From positions 95,629 through 159,628 of the forward strand of contig DYJD01000002.1 of assembly GCA_020723325.1 (NCBI GenBank): DNA of 64,000 bases, written 5' to 3'. Made by a program: the position numbers and the translations under genes. Origin of the DNA: Desulfosudis oleivorans (GTDB taxonomy: Bacteria; Desulfobacterota; Desulfobacteria; Desulfobacterales; SURF-7). Below the pieces are notes generated by a model. It searched no databases and was not told where the DNA came from. It worked only from the letters and a program-made list of their open reading frames with translations. Shown here piece by piece: positions 1-7,076 of the stretch (position 1 is the first letter of the stretch; the number at the start of each line of letters is the position of its first letter).

Positions 1-1136
1 TAGATTTTGTCCTGCGCGGTGAAGGCGAGGTCTCCCTGCCCATGCTGGTGAAGGCCCTCAAGCAGGGCGGCGATCTAACCGCGATCCCCGGCATTGTTTT
101 CCGAAAAGACAATGAGATTTTTCAAGCAAGCGCCCCGGCCCTCATGGACGATCTCAATGCCTATCCGCCGCCGGCCGTGGAATTGATCAGACATAATTTC
201 TATCAGCGCAACAAGGCCGCCAGCGCCGTGGTGGTGGGCAGCCGGGGCTGCCCCCTGCGCTGCTCTTATTGCGCCGTGGCCGGGTGGCCCTACCGCCGCC
301 GCAAAACCGATGCAGTGGCAGCGGAAATCGCCCGGGCGGTGCATGATCACGGCGCGCGCTTCATCGACTTTGAAGATGAAAACCTGTCCCTGGATCGAGC
401 CTGGTTCGGCGCGCTTTTGGATGAGTTGATTTCCCGCTTCAAGGATTTCAAGCTTGAGCTGCGCGCCATGAACGGCTTGTTCCCAGCCACCTTGGATGCC
501 GACATTCTTCATAAAATGAAGCAGGCCGGATTCCGCACCCTGAACCTTTCCCTGGGTTCCATTGATCCTGATCAACTCACCCATTTCCACCGACCGGACA
601 CCAAGGCTGATTTTGAAAAAATTCTGGCCCAGGCCCGCAACCTGGGACTTTTGGTTACAGCCTATATCATTGTGGGCGCGCCCGGCCAGCAGCCGGAATC
701 ATCCGTGGCCGACATCCTATATCTGGCCGGAAAAGGTGTTCTGGTGGGCGTGTCGGCCTATTATCTGGCTCCGGGCAGCCGGGATTTTGCCGAGCGGACC
801 CGTTCCGGACAAGTTCCTTCGGATTTCCGCCTGATGCGCGGCAGTGCCCTCACCGGCGCCGATGCCGACAAACGCCGGGACACAGCCACCTTGCTGCGCC
901 TGGGGCGCATCACCAATTTCATGAAGTGGCTGGCTGAAGCAGACAAGGATGTTTGGGAATCCGCTGGCCTGCATGCCCGGGTGCGCATGACCGCAGGCCA
1001 AAGACTACTTGCGCAGTTTCTGCAGGATGGTTTGATCCGCGGGATTACTCCAACAGGCGAGGTTTTCCTTCACACCACTTCCCTTAACCTGACCAGTCGG
1101 TTTCTTGCCGGATTGGGATCGGGAAAAAAGATATGA
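1..1136 (+). CDS. B12-binding-type radical SAM protein (5' truncated)
   Basis: The reading frame is already open at the window edge: codons from base 3 read DFVLRGEGE, the signature at the end of a cobalamin-binding domain in B12-binding radical SAM proteins. The first ATG inside the window (base 42) is therefore not the true start. The radical SAM [4Fe-4S] motif is CPLRCSYC (CxxxCxxC), about 70 residues after that ATG. It is followed by an intact TIM-barrel-like region and a helical C-terminus ending in GSGKKI. Such proteins use S-adenosylmethionine and often cobalamin for methylation or rearrangement. The substrate cannot be told from sequence and no pathway genes adjoin it. The family call is secure; the function is unknown. 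Confidence 0.85.
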   Translation, partial: DFVLRGEGEVSLPMLVKALKQGGDLTAIPGIVFRKDNEIFQASAPALMDDLNAYPPPAVELIRHNFYQRNKAASAVVVGSRGCPLRCSYCAVAGWPYRRRKTDAVAAEIARAVHDHGARFIDFEDENLSLDRAWFGALLDELISRFKDFKLELRAMNGLFPATLDADILHKMKQAGFRTLNLSLGSIDPDQLTHFHRPDTKADFEKILAQARNLGLLVTAYIIVGAPGQQPESSVADILYLAGKGVLVGVSAYYLAPGSRDFAERTRSGQVPSDFRLMRGSALTGADADKRRDTATLLRLGRITNFMKWLAEADKDVWESAGLHARVRMTAGQRLLAQFLQDGLIRGITPTGEVFLHTTSLNLTSRFLAGLGSGKKI

Positions 1137-1601
1137 AAAAGGCATTTCAGCCTTGATTATGATTTGAGCCGGTTACGAAATTCGATATTCGCTTTTTTCC
1201 GCCAAACGAACCGCAGAATATCCAACAAGGAATATCGAACATCGAAGGATGGTATCACTTCGTTCTTTCAGTTTTGACTTTCAATGCGTGGCAAAGGGTC
1301 TACACTCCGATTCCGGCTTACAAATTGGCGTTGCATTTAAACATTAAAATTACTGTTTTTGCCTTGCCTCTTGCGGTTTCGTATGGTAATTGTGAATATA
1401 CATTGTAATGGAATTATATTTACTGCTATATCAAATGTTTATAAAATGACGAGCCCGGTCTGCCGACACAAACCGGAAAAAAGCCGGCCCAAAGGCGATT
1501 CGCGGCGATATTCGCACTGTCAGCGGTTCCTGCGCTTTTTGAAATAGGGTTTCATGGGCCGACGGTTATGGTGTGCATTATATTAAATTAGGGGGCGGTT
1601 G
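1137..1601. other. Intergenic stretch with an inverted repeat, no gene seen
   Basis: This stretch of about 465 bases has no convincing coding sequence. A 62-codon frame at 1359-1547 has no family resemblance and no ribosome site. The segment 1181-1239 carries a perfect 10-base inverted repeat and resembles dispersed intergenic repeats of environmental Proteobacteria. The AT-richer part from about 1330 to 1600 probably holds the promoter of the downstream regulator, but I cannot place clear -35/-10 boxes. Confidence 0.5.
1181..1239. repeat. Inverted repeat TTCGATATTC / GAATATCGAA
   Basis: TTCGATATTC at 1181-1190 and its exact reverse complement GAATATCGAA at 1230-1239 flank a 39-base spacer with the phrase ATCCAACAAGGAAT. 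The arrangement looks like a mobile or dispersed intergenic repeat rather than a terminator, because no T-run follows. The repeat is seen directly; its class is inferred. Confidence 0.5.
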
Positions 1602-1985
1602 ATGGAAAAAAAGATTCTGATCGTGGATGATGAAAAAATGATCCGGGACATGTTGGAAAAGGCCTTCACACGGGAAGGGTATCTGACCCGCAGCGCCGAA
1701 AGCGGCGAAGAGGCCCTGGACTTGCTGGCCCGGGAAAAGATCAAAGTCATGTTTCTGGATCTTAAATTGCCGGGCATGAACGGTCTTGAGCTTTGCAAAC
1801 AGATACGATCGGAAAATCCCATGGCCATCATGTATGCTGTTACCGGATATGCTTCCTTGTTCGAACTTTCGGATTGCCGGGATGTGGGTTTTGAAGACTA
1901 CTTCACCAAGCCGGTGGATTTAAAAACCCTGTTCAAGGCCGCCAATGATGCTTTTGACAAGATCACCCGCTGGGAAAAGCATTGA
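1602..1985 (+). CDS. Single-domain response regulator (CheY-like)
   Basis: A 127-residue protein consisting only of a receiver domain. KILIVDDEK near the N-terminus gives the acidic pocket, VMFLDLKLPGMNG holds the phosphoacceptor Asp, AVTG the switch Thr and YFTKPVD the conserved Lys. There is no output domain, so it should act by protein contact or as a phosphate shuttle. I chose the ATG at 1602 over a TTG three bases upstream because it lies at a better distance from the purine-rich GGGGGCGG at 1591-1598. It converges on the Hpt/RsbU/RsbW-type group, whose Hpt protein could be its phosphodonor or acceptor; that link is inferred. Confidence 0.9.
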   Translation: MEKKILIVDDEKMIRDMLEKAFTREGYLTRSAESGEEALDLLAREKIKVMFLDLKLPGMNGLELCKQIRSENPMAIMYAVTGYASLFELSDCRDVGFEDYFTKPVDLKTLFKAANDAFDKITRWEKH

Positions 1986-1988
1986 TGC

Positions 1989-2016
1989 CCCATGTCTTGT
2001 CAGGGCAAGACATGGG
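1989..2016. terminator. Stem-loop between convergent genes
   Basis: CCCATGTCTTG (1989-1999) and CAAGACATGGG (2006-2016) form a perfect 11-base-pair stem with a 6-base loop between the two convergent genes. It overlaps the last codons of the minus-strand gene. No T-run follows on either side, so it may be a bidirectional terminator without a U-tract or an mRNA 3'-end stabiliser. Confidence 0.5.
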
Positions 2017-2446
2017 CCGGGCTCACTGCGATAGTAAAGAAAAGCTTGTTGCCTTTTTCATTATACCAAAAATTATGGCTGTACCTGCGGATGATGGCAA
2101 GCCCCCTGCCATGATCGCAATCCACAGCCGGCTGTTTTTCCTGGGCCGCACGCCAATCAAAGCCCGGACCTTCATCTTCAATCTCCACCATTAAATGATT
2201 CTCGCGAACCAGCAGGCTGTAGCAGACCGATTTGGCTGCATCCGAGCCATGGCCGTGTTTGACGGCATTGGTCATGCCTTCCCGCATTGACAGACAAACG
2301 GCGAATATGGCGGTCTCAAGCCCCCTTTCCGTCAAAAACTGGCGGGTTTCCTCGTCGGCCAGATCGATATTTTCCAGTGTGGAGGCAAAAGTCATGGTCA
2401 GTTGATCCCGGAGTTTGGTGATGGAAAGGGTCGGCGCTGTTTGCAT
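2000..2446 (-). CDS. RsbW-type anti-sigma/serine kinase (HATPase_c_2)
   Basis: A 148-residue stand-alone GHKL ATPase domain. The N box is MREGMTNAVKHGH (about residues 54-66), the G1 box EIEDEGPGFD and the G2 region HGRGLAIIRR. These are the hallmarks of RsbW/SpoIIAB-type kinases that phosphorylate anti-sigma-factor antagonists in partner switching. It is the last gene of a three-gene minus-strand group (Hpt, RsbU-type phosphatase, this kinase), 27 bases after the phosphatase. No STAS antagonist or sigma factor is adjacent, so its partner must lie elsewhere or it has another role. Family confident; target unknown. Confidence 0.88.
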   Translation of the reverse strand: MQTAPTLSITKLRDQLTMTFASTLENIDLADEETRQFLTERGLETAIFAVCLSMREGMTNAVKHGHGSDAAKSVCYSLLVRENHLMVEIEDEGPGFDWRAAQEKQPAVDCDHGRGLAIIRRYSHNFWYNEKGNKLFFTIAVSPAHVLP

Positions 2447-2473
2447 ATTTTCGATTTCCGGATGCGGCTCCTG

Positions 2474-3595
2474 CTAGATTTCAACCCCCATGACGACTAC
2501 ATCATCTTCGGCCTGGAAAGCCCCGGGCCGCAGTATCTGGGCGATTTCCCCGGGAGCGGTTTCAATGGGGAGGTCACGCACGCTCTCGCAGGCGCGCCGG
2601 ATGATCTCCAGGTTTTGGGTCCAGACATTTTTTTCCGCAAGGGATTCGATGAGGCCATCCGAATACAGAAAAAAACGATCACCGGCGGCAACCTCCATCT
2701 GGCGCTGGCCAAAATAAACATCCTTGAAAATGCCCAGGACATCCCCCTCCATTTCCATGATTTCAGCCTGGCCCTGCTTGGGAACATAAATCATGGGGGG
2801 ATGGCCGGCGTTGATCAGGATCATCTGCTTGGCCTTGCGGTTGAGCCGGGCATAGCAGGCCGTCAGATACTTGCCCTCCGGCATGATTTCCGCAAGAACA
2901 TCGTTGATCATCTTCATGCTCTCAAGGGGCTGATACACCGGTGACGTGTTCTGCTTTAAAAGGGCCTTCACCGAGGCGGTCAAATAACTGGTCTTGATGT
3001 CATGCCCGGAAAAATCCGCCAGAAAATAACCGAAGATGCTCTGGGAAATGGCCAGCACATCGTAAAAATCCCCCCCGGCTTCCTGCAGGGCGTGGTAGTA
3101 TACGCCGAAACGGGCCTCGGGCTGCATGGCCGGAGTGGTCAGCAGGGCGGCCTGGGCTTCGGTGATCTGCTTCAGCTTTTCCGCTTGACTGGCAATCATG
3201 GAATTGGTGGCGATGGACAGTTTCAGGTGCAGCCGCACCCTGGCCAGGACTTCCCGGGGGTGGAAGGGTTTGGTGATATAATCCACGGCTCCCAGCTCAA
3301 AGCCGGAAAGCTTGGCGTCGATCTCGCTGACACCGGTGAGGAAAATCACCGGAATGGCCATGGTGCCGGCATTTTTTTTCAATAATTTGATGACCTCGAA
3401 ACCGTCTTCTTCCGGCATGCGGATGTCCAGGAGAATCAGGTCCGGCCTTTCATGGGCGGCCAGCTTGCGGGCGGACGGACCGTCGGCAGCGCTGAAAACC
3501 CGGTAGCCGTCCTTGGTCAAGATGGTTTCCAGCAATTTCAGGTTTACCGGATTGTCGTCCACAATCAGGATGGAAAGGCGATTATCAGTGTCCAT
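2474..3595 (-). CDS. Receiver-SpoIIE/RsbU-type PP2C phosphatase
   Basis: 373 residues with an N-terminal receiver domain (ILIVDDNPVN; phosphoacceptor in LILLDIRMPEEDG; Lys in YITKPFHP) and a short coiled linker. The C-terminal SpoIIE-type PP2C domain has the metal-binding acids in EAGGDFYD, ADFSGHD, YSDGLIES and EDDVVVMGVE. Phosphorylation of the receiver should switch the phosphatase, which in RsbU-like systems dephosphorylates an anti-sigma antagonist. It follows the Hpt gene by 17 bases and precedes the RsbW-type kinase, so phosphatase and kinase of one partner-switching circuit are together. The STAS substrate is missing locally. Confidence 0.92.
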   Translation of the reverse strand: MDTDNRLSILIVDDNPVNLKLLETILTKDGYRVFSAADGPSARKLAAHERPDLILLDIRMPEEDGFEVIKLLKKNAGTMAIPVIFLTGVSEIDAKLSGFELGAVDYITKPFHPREVLARVRLHLKLSIATNSMIASQAEKLKQITEAQAALLTTPAMQPEARFGVYYHALQEAGGDFYDVLAISQSIFGYFLADFSGHDIKTSYLTASVKALLKQNTSPVYQPLESMKMINDVLAEIMPEGKYLTACYARLNRKAKQMILINAGHPPMIYVPKQGQAEIMEMEGDVLGIFKDVYFGQRQMEVAAGDRFFLYSDGLIESLAEKNVWTQNLEIIRRACESVRDLPIETAPGEIAQILRPGAFQAEDDVVVMGVEI

Positions 3596-3612
3596 ATGGA
3601 TGTTTTTCAGCT

Positions 3613-3942
3613 TTATAAGATTGGATAAGTGGATAAGACTTGATCAATCAGATCCAGCTTTTCGCTTAGAATTTGAATCAGCCCCATTGCGTTGGACAGA
3701 TTGCTGTTGCGGGCGTTCATTTCCAATTGCCGGGCTTCATTGGCCAGATCGCTGAAGCCCAGATTGCCTGCCGAACCCTTTATGGAATGGGCCAATTCCT
3801 TCACCCTGTCCGCATCGGCATTTTCCAGGGCCGTTACGAGCCGATCAAGATCGGCCCGGGAAGTTTCCAGAAAAAGAGCGACCAAGGCAGTGAATTCGTC
3901 CAGTTCCAAGCCGAGGCTATGGGCCAGCTCCTGAAAATGCAT
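3613..3942 (-). CDS. Histidine phosphotransfer (Hpt) protein
   Basis: About 109 residues forming one Hpt four-helix bundle. The phosphorylatable His is in ELAHSIKGSAGNLG near the middle. It would relay phosphate between a hybrid kinase and a receiver, plausibly that of the RsbU-type phosphatase encoded just downstream. I place the start at the ATG at 3942 (minus strand) because AGGAGG lies seven bases before it. An in-frame TTG two codons upstream would be almost fused to that ribosome site. Confidence 0.88.
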   Translation of the reverse strand: MHFQELAHSLGLELDEFTALVALFLETSRADLDRLVTALENADADRVKELAHSIKGSAGNLGFSDLANEARQLEMNARNSNLSNAMGLIQILSEKLDLIDQVLSTYPIL

Positions 3943-4053
3943 GCGCAATCCTCCTTGGGACAGGTCTCATGATAATTGCTGATGGCCTCAATATTAGCGG
4001 AGGGATGTCTGGATTGCAACAGCGAATCGCAGAACCATCTTATTTGGTTTTCT

Positions 4054-4083
4054 GGGTCGGGGTCGGGGTCGCTATCGGTATCG
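4054..4083. repeat. GGGTCG simple-sequence repeat
   Basis: GGGTCGGGGTCGGGGTCG runs directly into CTATCGGTATCG. This kind of GGGTCG/ATCGGTATCG patch is a simple tandem repeat in non-coding DNA and interrupts the ADP-ribosylglycohydrolase remnant frame. No function is assigned. Confidence 0.5.
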
Positions 4084-4296
4084 AAATGCCAATCGATAAA
4101 ACAAATCAAAGCACTTTTGCCATGAACCATTTTCCGGGGAATGCCGCCAGCGGACGAATTCATCCCGGACGGCTTCCATGAGGGTGTCCAGGTCCTTTTT
4201 GCCGGCGCTGGTCAGGGCCTCGGCCAGGGCGATGCTCATCTGGGTGTAGTCGGTGAACAGGGCCGGGTCCGGCAGGTCGGTGATGCCGGCCGTACA
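4072..4296 (-). pseudogene. ADP-ribosylglycohydrolase (DraG-type) fragment
   Basis: Read on the minus strand, 4296 to about 4130 encodes TDLPDPALFTDYTQMSIALA, then EALTSAGKKDLDTLMEAV and RDEFVRWRHSPEN. This is the N-terminal metal-binding region of ADP-ribosylglycohydrolases (normally DDTQMsiAlAeal, then FvrWrHsPenNRAPG). After SPEN the similarity stops and the frame runs into unrelated sequence and a stop at 4072-4074. A stop also lies just upstream of the fragment. The first catalytic motif reads DYTQ rather than DDTQ, so a metal-ligand Asp is lost. This is a broken relic of about 55 recognisable residues. I identified it by motif recall, not by a search. Confidence 0.62.
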
Positions 4297-4606
4297 CTAG
4301 CGGCGTCGGTGTAATCGGTGGATTGTGTAACAGTTTTGCCACGCAGCGAATGATTTTTTATGCAGATGTTCATAATAAACGAACGGCCTGTTGGCGATCC
4401 CCGAGGCAATTCCATTGCCCGGAATGCCGGCATGATCATCCCATCGAACATGAAAAAAACTCTGCCAATCAGGCATAAATTCTTTCTCCTCCCCTTTGCG
4501 GAACTTTCACAGGGGAAAAACCATGATGACCCTGCGGCTTTTTTCCCGCAAATTCGAATCCGTGCCGGCCACCACATCCTGGTACCTTCACCATCACGAA
4601 AATCAT

Positions 4607-4696
4607 CAATAAAAAAGGACTTGCCGTTTCCGGCTAAGTCCTTAATTTTCTGTGGTGCCGGAGGCGAGAATCGAACTCGCATGGACTTGCGCCCGG
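4607..4696. repeat. Distal att-like direct repeat with tRNA-Leu 3' fragment
   Basis: Bases 4653-4696 are identical over 44 nt to 27328-27371, the 3' half of the tRNA-Leu gene: CCA end, acceptor strand, T arm and part of the variable arm. The preceding 46 bases, which include the terminator hairpin, are also similar to 27282-27327. After GCCCGG the sequences diverge, so no functional tRNA is encoded here. Same orientation and the presence of an integrase relic at the other copy are what is expected for att sites of a tRNA-integrating element. Confidence 0.78.
4613..4646 (-). terminator. Rho-independent terminator copy next to tRNA-Leu fragment
   Basis: On the minus strand AAGGACTTAGCCGGAAACGGCAAGTCC is followed by six Ts. 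It is the counterpart of the hairpin behind the intact tRNA-Leu gene (27287-27320), with near-identical arms. It is part of the 90-base direct repeat that probably marks the island end. Confidence 0.65.
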
Positions 4697-4824
4697 TGGA
4701 AGCGCTTCGTTTTTACCGCGAGTACGGACATGTCAATATGGCAGATATCGGGTTTCGCAGGTAAAATCCACTGCAAATCCCGGCGCAACGGTCTGCTGAT
4801 TTGATATTATTACAGCAAGATTTT

Positions 4825-5604
4825 CTAACATAGATCAAATTCTTGCCCTTTCACGACAAATCCATTGAATCCGTCCTTCACAGGATCTCTGTCCGGTTTG
4901 GGTTGGTAGTGGTAGAGCCACATCTTTTTTTTGATCTCCGGGGGAAGCGTGCAGAGTTCGTCATAATGGGCGTGGACCGTTGTCCGGAAAGCTGTGGTCT
5001 CCACATCATGAAAAATCAAGCCCACCTCCGTATGGATGTGGGTTAAAAATTCGGGTTGAAACTGGGTGTCCGTTGAAATAAACACATTGGGGCTTCCACC
5101 GGTTTCCGACATCAACAGGCCGTAGCTGTAATGATTCCGCGAATCCGCCATAACATGGGGCATCCGCCACAATGTAAAATCGATGGCCTCCCAGGTAAAA
5201 CGATTTTCAGCGGATATGGGGAAGCATTCAAAATAATCGTCCAGGTGCATCACCTTGCCCTTGATGCATTTTAGTCCGCCCTGCAAGGAATGGTTCCAGA
5301 GTTCCTCCATGGTCGCCGTGTTCATGAAGAGTTTGGGGGGAGGTGAATTGGGAACGAAATAGGTGTTGATGGCGACCCACTCGAGACCGCCGATATGGTC
5401 CGAATGGAGATGGGAGATGTAGACCGCCTCGATCTCGCGGCCGAAATTTGCCGCGTTAATGCCGGCTTCATTCAGAGAAAAACGGATATCGCTGCCGCAG
5501 TCCAACAGCAGTTTTTTCCCTGACTGCGCGGTGATCAGCAGGTTCGACTGGTAGTAATCCGCTGTTGTGAAAGCCGAGCCGACCCCCAGAAATTTTATTT
5601 TCAA
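4825..5604 (-). CDS. Metallo-beta-lactamase-fold hydrolase
   Basis: 259 residues, an RNase Z/PDE-like metallo-beta-lactamase fold. The metal motif HLHSDHIGG lies at residues 65-73, LLLDCGSD precedes it, and downstream His and Asp candidates occur in MPHVM, STDTQF and HDVETT. It is the last gene of the hydrogenase-chemosensory operon and overlaps the cyclase gene by four bases (ATGA), so it is surely co-transcribed. This superfamily includes class II cyclic-nucleotide phosphodiesterases, RNases and lactonases. Its position directly behind a nucleotide cyclase makes degradation of the cyclic nucleotide an attractive guess, but nothing in the sequence proves the substrate. Confidence 0.9.
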   Translation of the reverse strand: MKIKFLGVGSAFTTADYYQSNLLITAQSGKKLLLDCGSDIRFSLNEAGINAANFGREIEAVYISHLHSDHIGGLEWVAINTYFVPNSPPPKLFMNTATMEELWNHSLQGGLKCIKGKVMHLDDYFECFPISAENRFTWEAIDFTLWRMPHVMADSRNHYSYGLLMSETGGSPNVFISTDTQFQPEFLTHIHTEVGLIFHDVETTAFRTTVHAHYDELCTLPPEIKKKMWLYHYQPKPDRDPVKDGFNGFVVKGQEFDLC

Positions 5605-7076
5605 TGGTTTTTCCTTTGTGTGTGCAGGTTCAGGACTTTGCCGAGAAAGACCTCCGCTTCCGGCGGAATCGACGTAAAATTGACCCGGAACGAAGAAGGC
5701 GAAGCCACGTCGGTGACCTTGGCGTATAGATCCGTGGTGACGGCCTGGCTTTTTTCGTCAAACAGCGTGATCTTGATGTTCACCAGCTTCTCCAGTTCCA
5801 AGTCCGCTGTTATCGCGGCCGCCTGTTCGATGATACCGGTGATGGACCCGGAATGCAAATCGCTGCCGGCGTGTTTGCCGGCGAGGACCGTAAACTGAAT
5901 GTTCAGCGGTTCGGCCAGGTCCAGGAGCTCCAGTGCTTTTTTCTTGGGCAGCTGGATATTGAATTTCCCCCCCACGCCGCCGATTTCATAGATTACGATG
6001 GGTTCCTTGACCCCCTTGGGCATAACTTCCAGCTGGTCGTCCACCCTCAGGATATCTCCGCAGGCCTTGAGGGTGCTCTCGGAAATATAGGTCTGTCCGC
6101 CGACGGTGTAGGATTCTATCCGGGCGGTCAGGTTCACGTTCCGGCCCACGCAACCGTATTTCATCCGTTTCATGGAGCCGATGTTGCCCACCACCACCAT
6201 GCCGGTATTAATCCCGATGCCCTGATGAACTTCGGGATAGCTTCTTTCCCGGCATTTTCGGTTGACCTCGGCCATGGATAGCTGCATTTCCAGGGAACAG
6301 GCCACGGCCCTCAGGGCGTCGTCTTCCCGCTGGATGGGAGCGCCGAAGATGACAAAAATGGCATCACCGATGAATTCGTCGATGGTGCCTTTGTATTTCA
6401 AGATGATTTCCGTCATGGTTTCAAGATAGATATTGATGATATCCACCACCTCCTCCGCCGGCAGCCGCTCGCCGATGGCGGTAAAGCCGCGGAGATCCGT
6501 CATCATGATGGTGACCTGCCTTTTGTCACCACCCAAGATGGCACCGTCTGGGGTCTCGAGGATGCTGTCGACAATATCGTCCGACAGATACTGGCCGAAG
6601 GTTTTCCGAATGAACCGGTTGGCCCTTTCCAGGTGGTCCATGGCCTCGTTTCTTTCCAGGAGGTTGATGTAGCCCCGGGAATGGTAGCGGATGCGGGCGA
6701 TGATCTCCAGGGGGTCCGGGAGTTTCACCATGTAGTCGTTGGCCCCCAGGGCGAACGCCTCGGCCTTGGTGCGGGCCTCTTCCTTGCTGGAAAGAACGAT
6801 CAGGGGCACGGCGGCGGTTCGACGGTTGGCGCGGAAATAGCGGACCAGGGTTAGGCCGTCTATGTCCGGCATCACCAGGTCCTGGAGAATCACCGTGGGC
6901 TGTATCTGGTTGGCCTTTTTGATTGCCAGGGTTGGATCCTGGCAGTAGTGGAAATCGATGTCGGGCTCCGTGTTCAGCATCCGCCGGACGGTTTCGCCGA
7001 TGATGGCCTGGTCATCCACCAGGAGGACGGTTATCCTGTGCTCCGCCAGTTTTGTCTCCGCTAACGCGCTGTTCAC
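5601..7076 (-). CDS. WspR-like receiver fused to class III nucleotide cyclase
   Basis: 491 residues from a GTG that overlaps the cheB stop (GTGA). The receiver (about 15-135) is strikingly like WspR: VLLVDDQAIIGETVRRML, phosphoacceptor Asp66 in VILQDLVMP, and GANDYMVKLPD. Instead of GGDEF it carries a class III cyclase domain (about 185-370). Metal ligands are Asp194 in MTDLRGFT and Asp238 in FIGDAIFVIFG; the transition-state pair is Asn315/Arg319 in NVNLTAR. The residue usually Lys in adenylate cyclases is Glu234 and the second purine-selecting position is Gly308, so GTP use is possible. The last 120 residues look like a beta-barrel, perhaps PilZ-like, without a clear RxxxR. Predicted role: phosphorylation-controlled cAMP or cGMP synthesis in the cytoplasm. 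A longer in-frame start at 7151 would lie inside cheB and is rejected. Confidence 0.9.
   Translation of the reverse strand: MNSALAETKLAEHRITVLLVDDQAIIGETVRRMLNTEPDIDFHYCQDPTLAIKKANQIQPTVILQDLVMPDIDGLTLVRYFRANRRTAAVPLIVLSSKEEARTKAEAFALGANDYMVKLPDPLEIIARIRYHSRGYINLLERNEAMDHLERANRFIRKTFGQYLSDDIVDSILETPDGAILGGDKRQVTIMMTDLRGFTAIGERLPAEEVVDIINIYLETMTEIILKYKGTIDEFIGDAIFVIFGAPIQREDDALRAVACSLEMQLSMAEVNRKCRERSYPEVHQGIGINTGMVVVGNIGSMKRMKYGCVGRNVNLTARIESYTVGGQTYISESTLKACGDILRVDDQLEVMPKGVKEPIVIYEIGGVGGKFNIQLPKKKALELLDLAEPLNIQFTVLAGKHAGSDLHSGSITGIIEQAAAITADLELEKLVNIKITLFDEKSQAVTTDLYAKVTDVASPSSFRVNFTSIPPEAEVFLGKVLNLHTQRKNH

Larger units (their letters stand above)
3943..4824. other. Decayed intergenic region before the island
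   Basis: About 880 bases without an intact gene. It holds, in order, a GGGTCG-type simple repeat (4054-4083), an ADP-ribosylglycohydrolase remnant on the minus strand (about 4072-4296), unassigned sequence (4300-4600), a terminator-like hairpin (4613-4646) and a 3' fragment of tRNA-Leu (4653-4696). The open frames here (for example 4360-4764 on the plus strand) run across the tRNA fragment and are not credible genes. Confidence 0.6.

Noticed and set aside
1359..1547. 62-codon plus-strand frame as a small gene
   Set aside because: No ribosome site, no recognisable family, low-complexity composition in a repeat-bearing intergenic region.
4653..4740. A complete second tRNA-Leu gene
   Set aside because: Only the 3' 44 bases match; the anticodon stem, D arm and 5' acceptor strand are missing.
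4360..4764. 134-codon plus-strand frame before the MBL gene
   Set aside because: It reads antisense through the terminator and the tRNA-Leu fragment and has no protein-like features.
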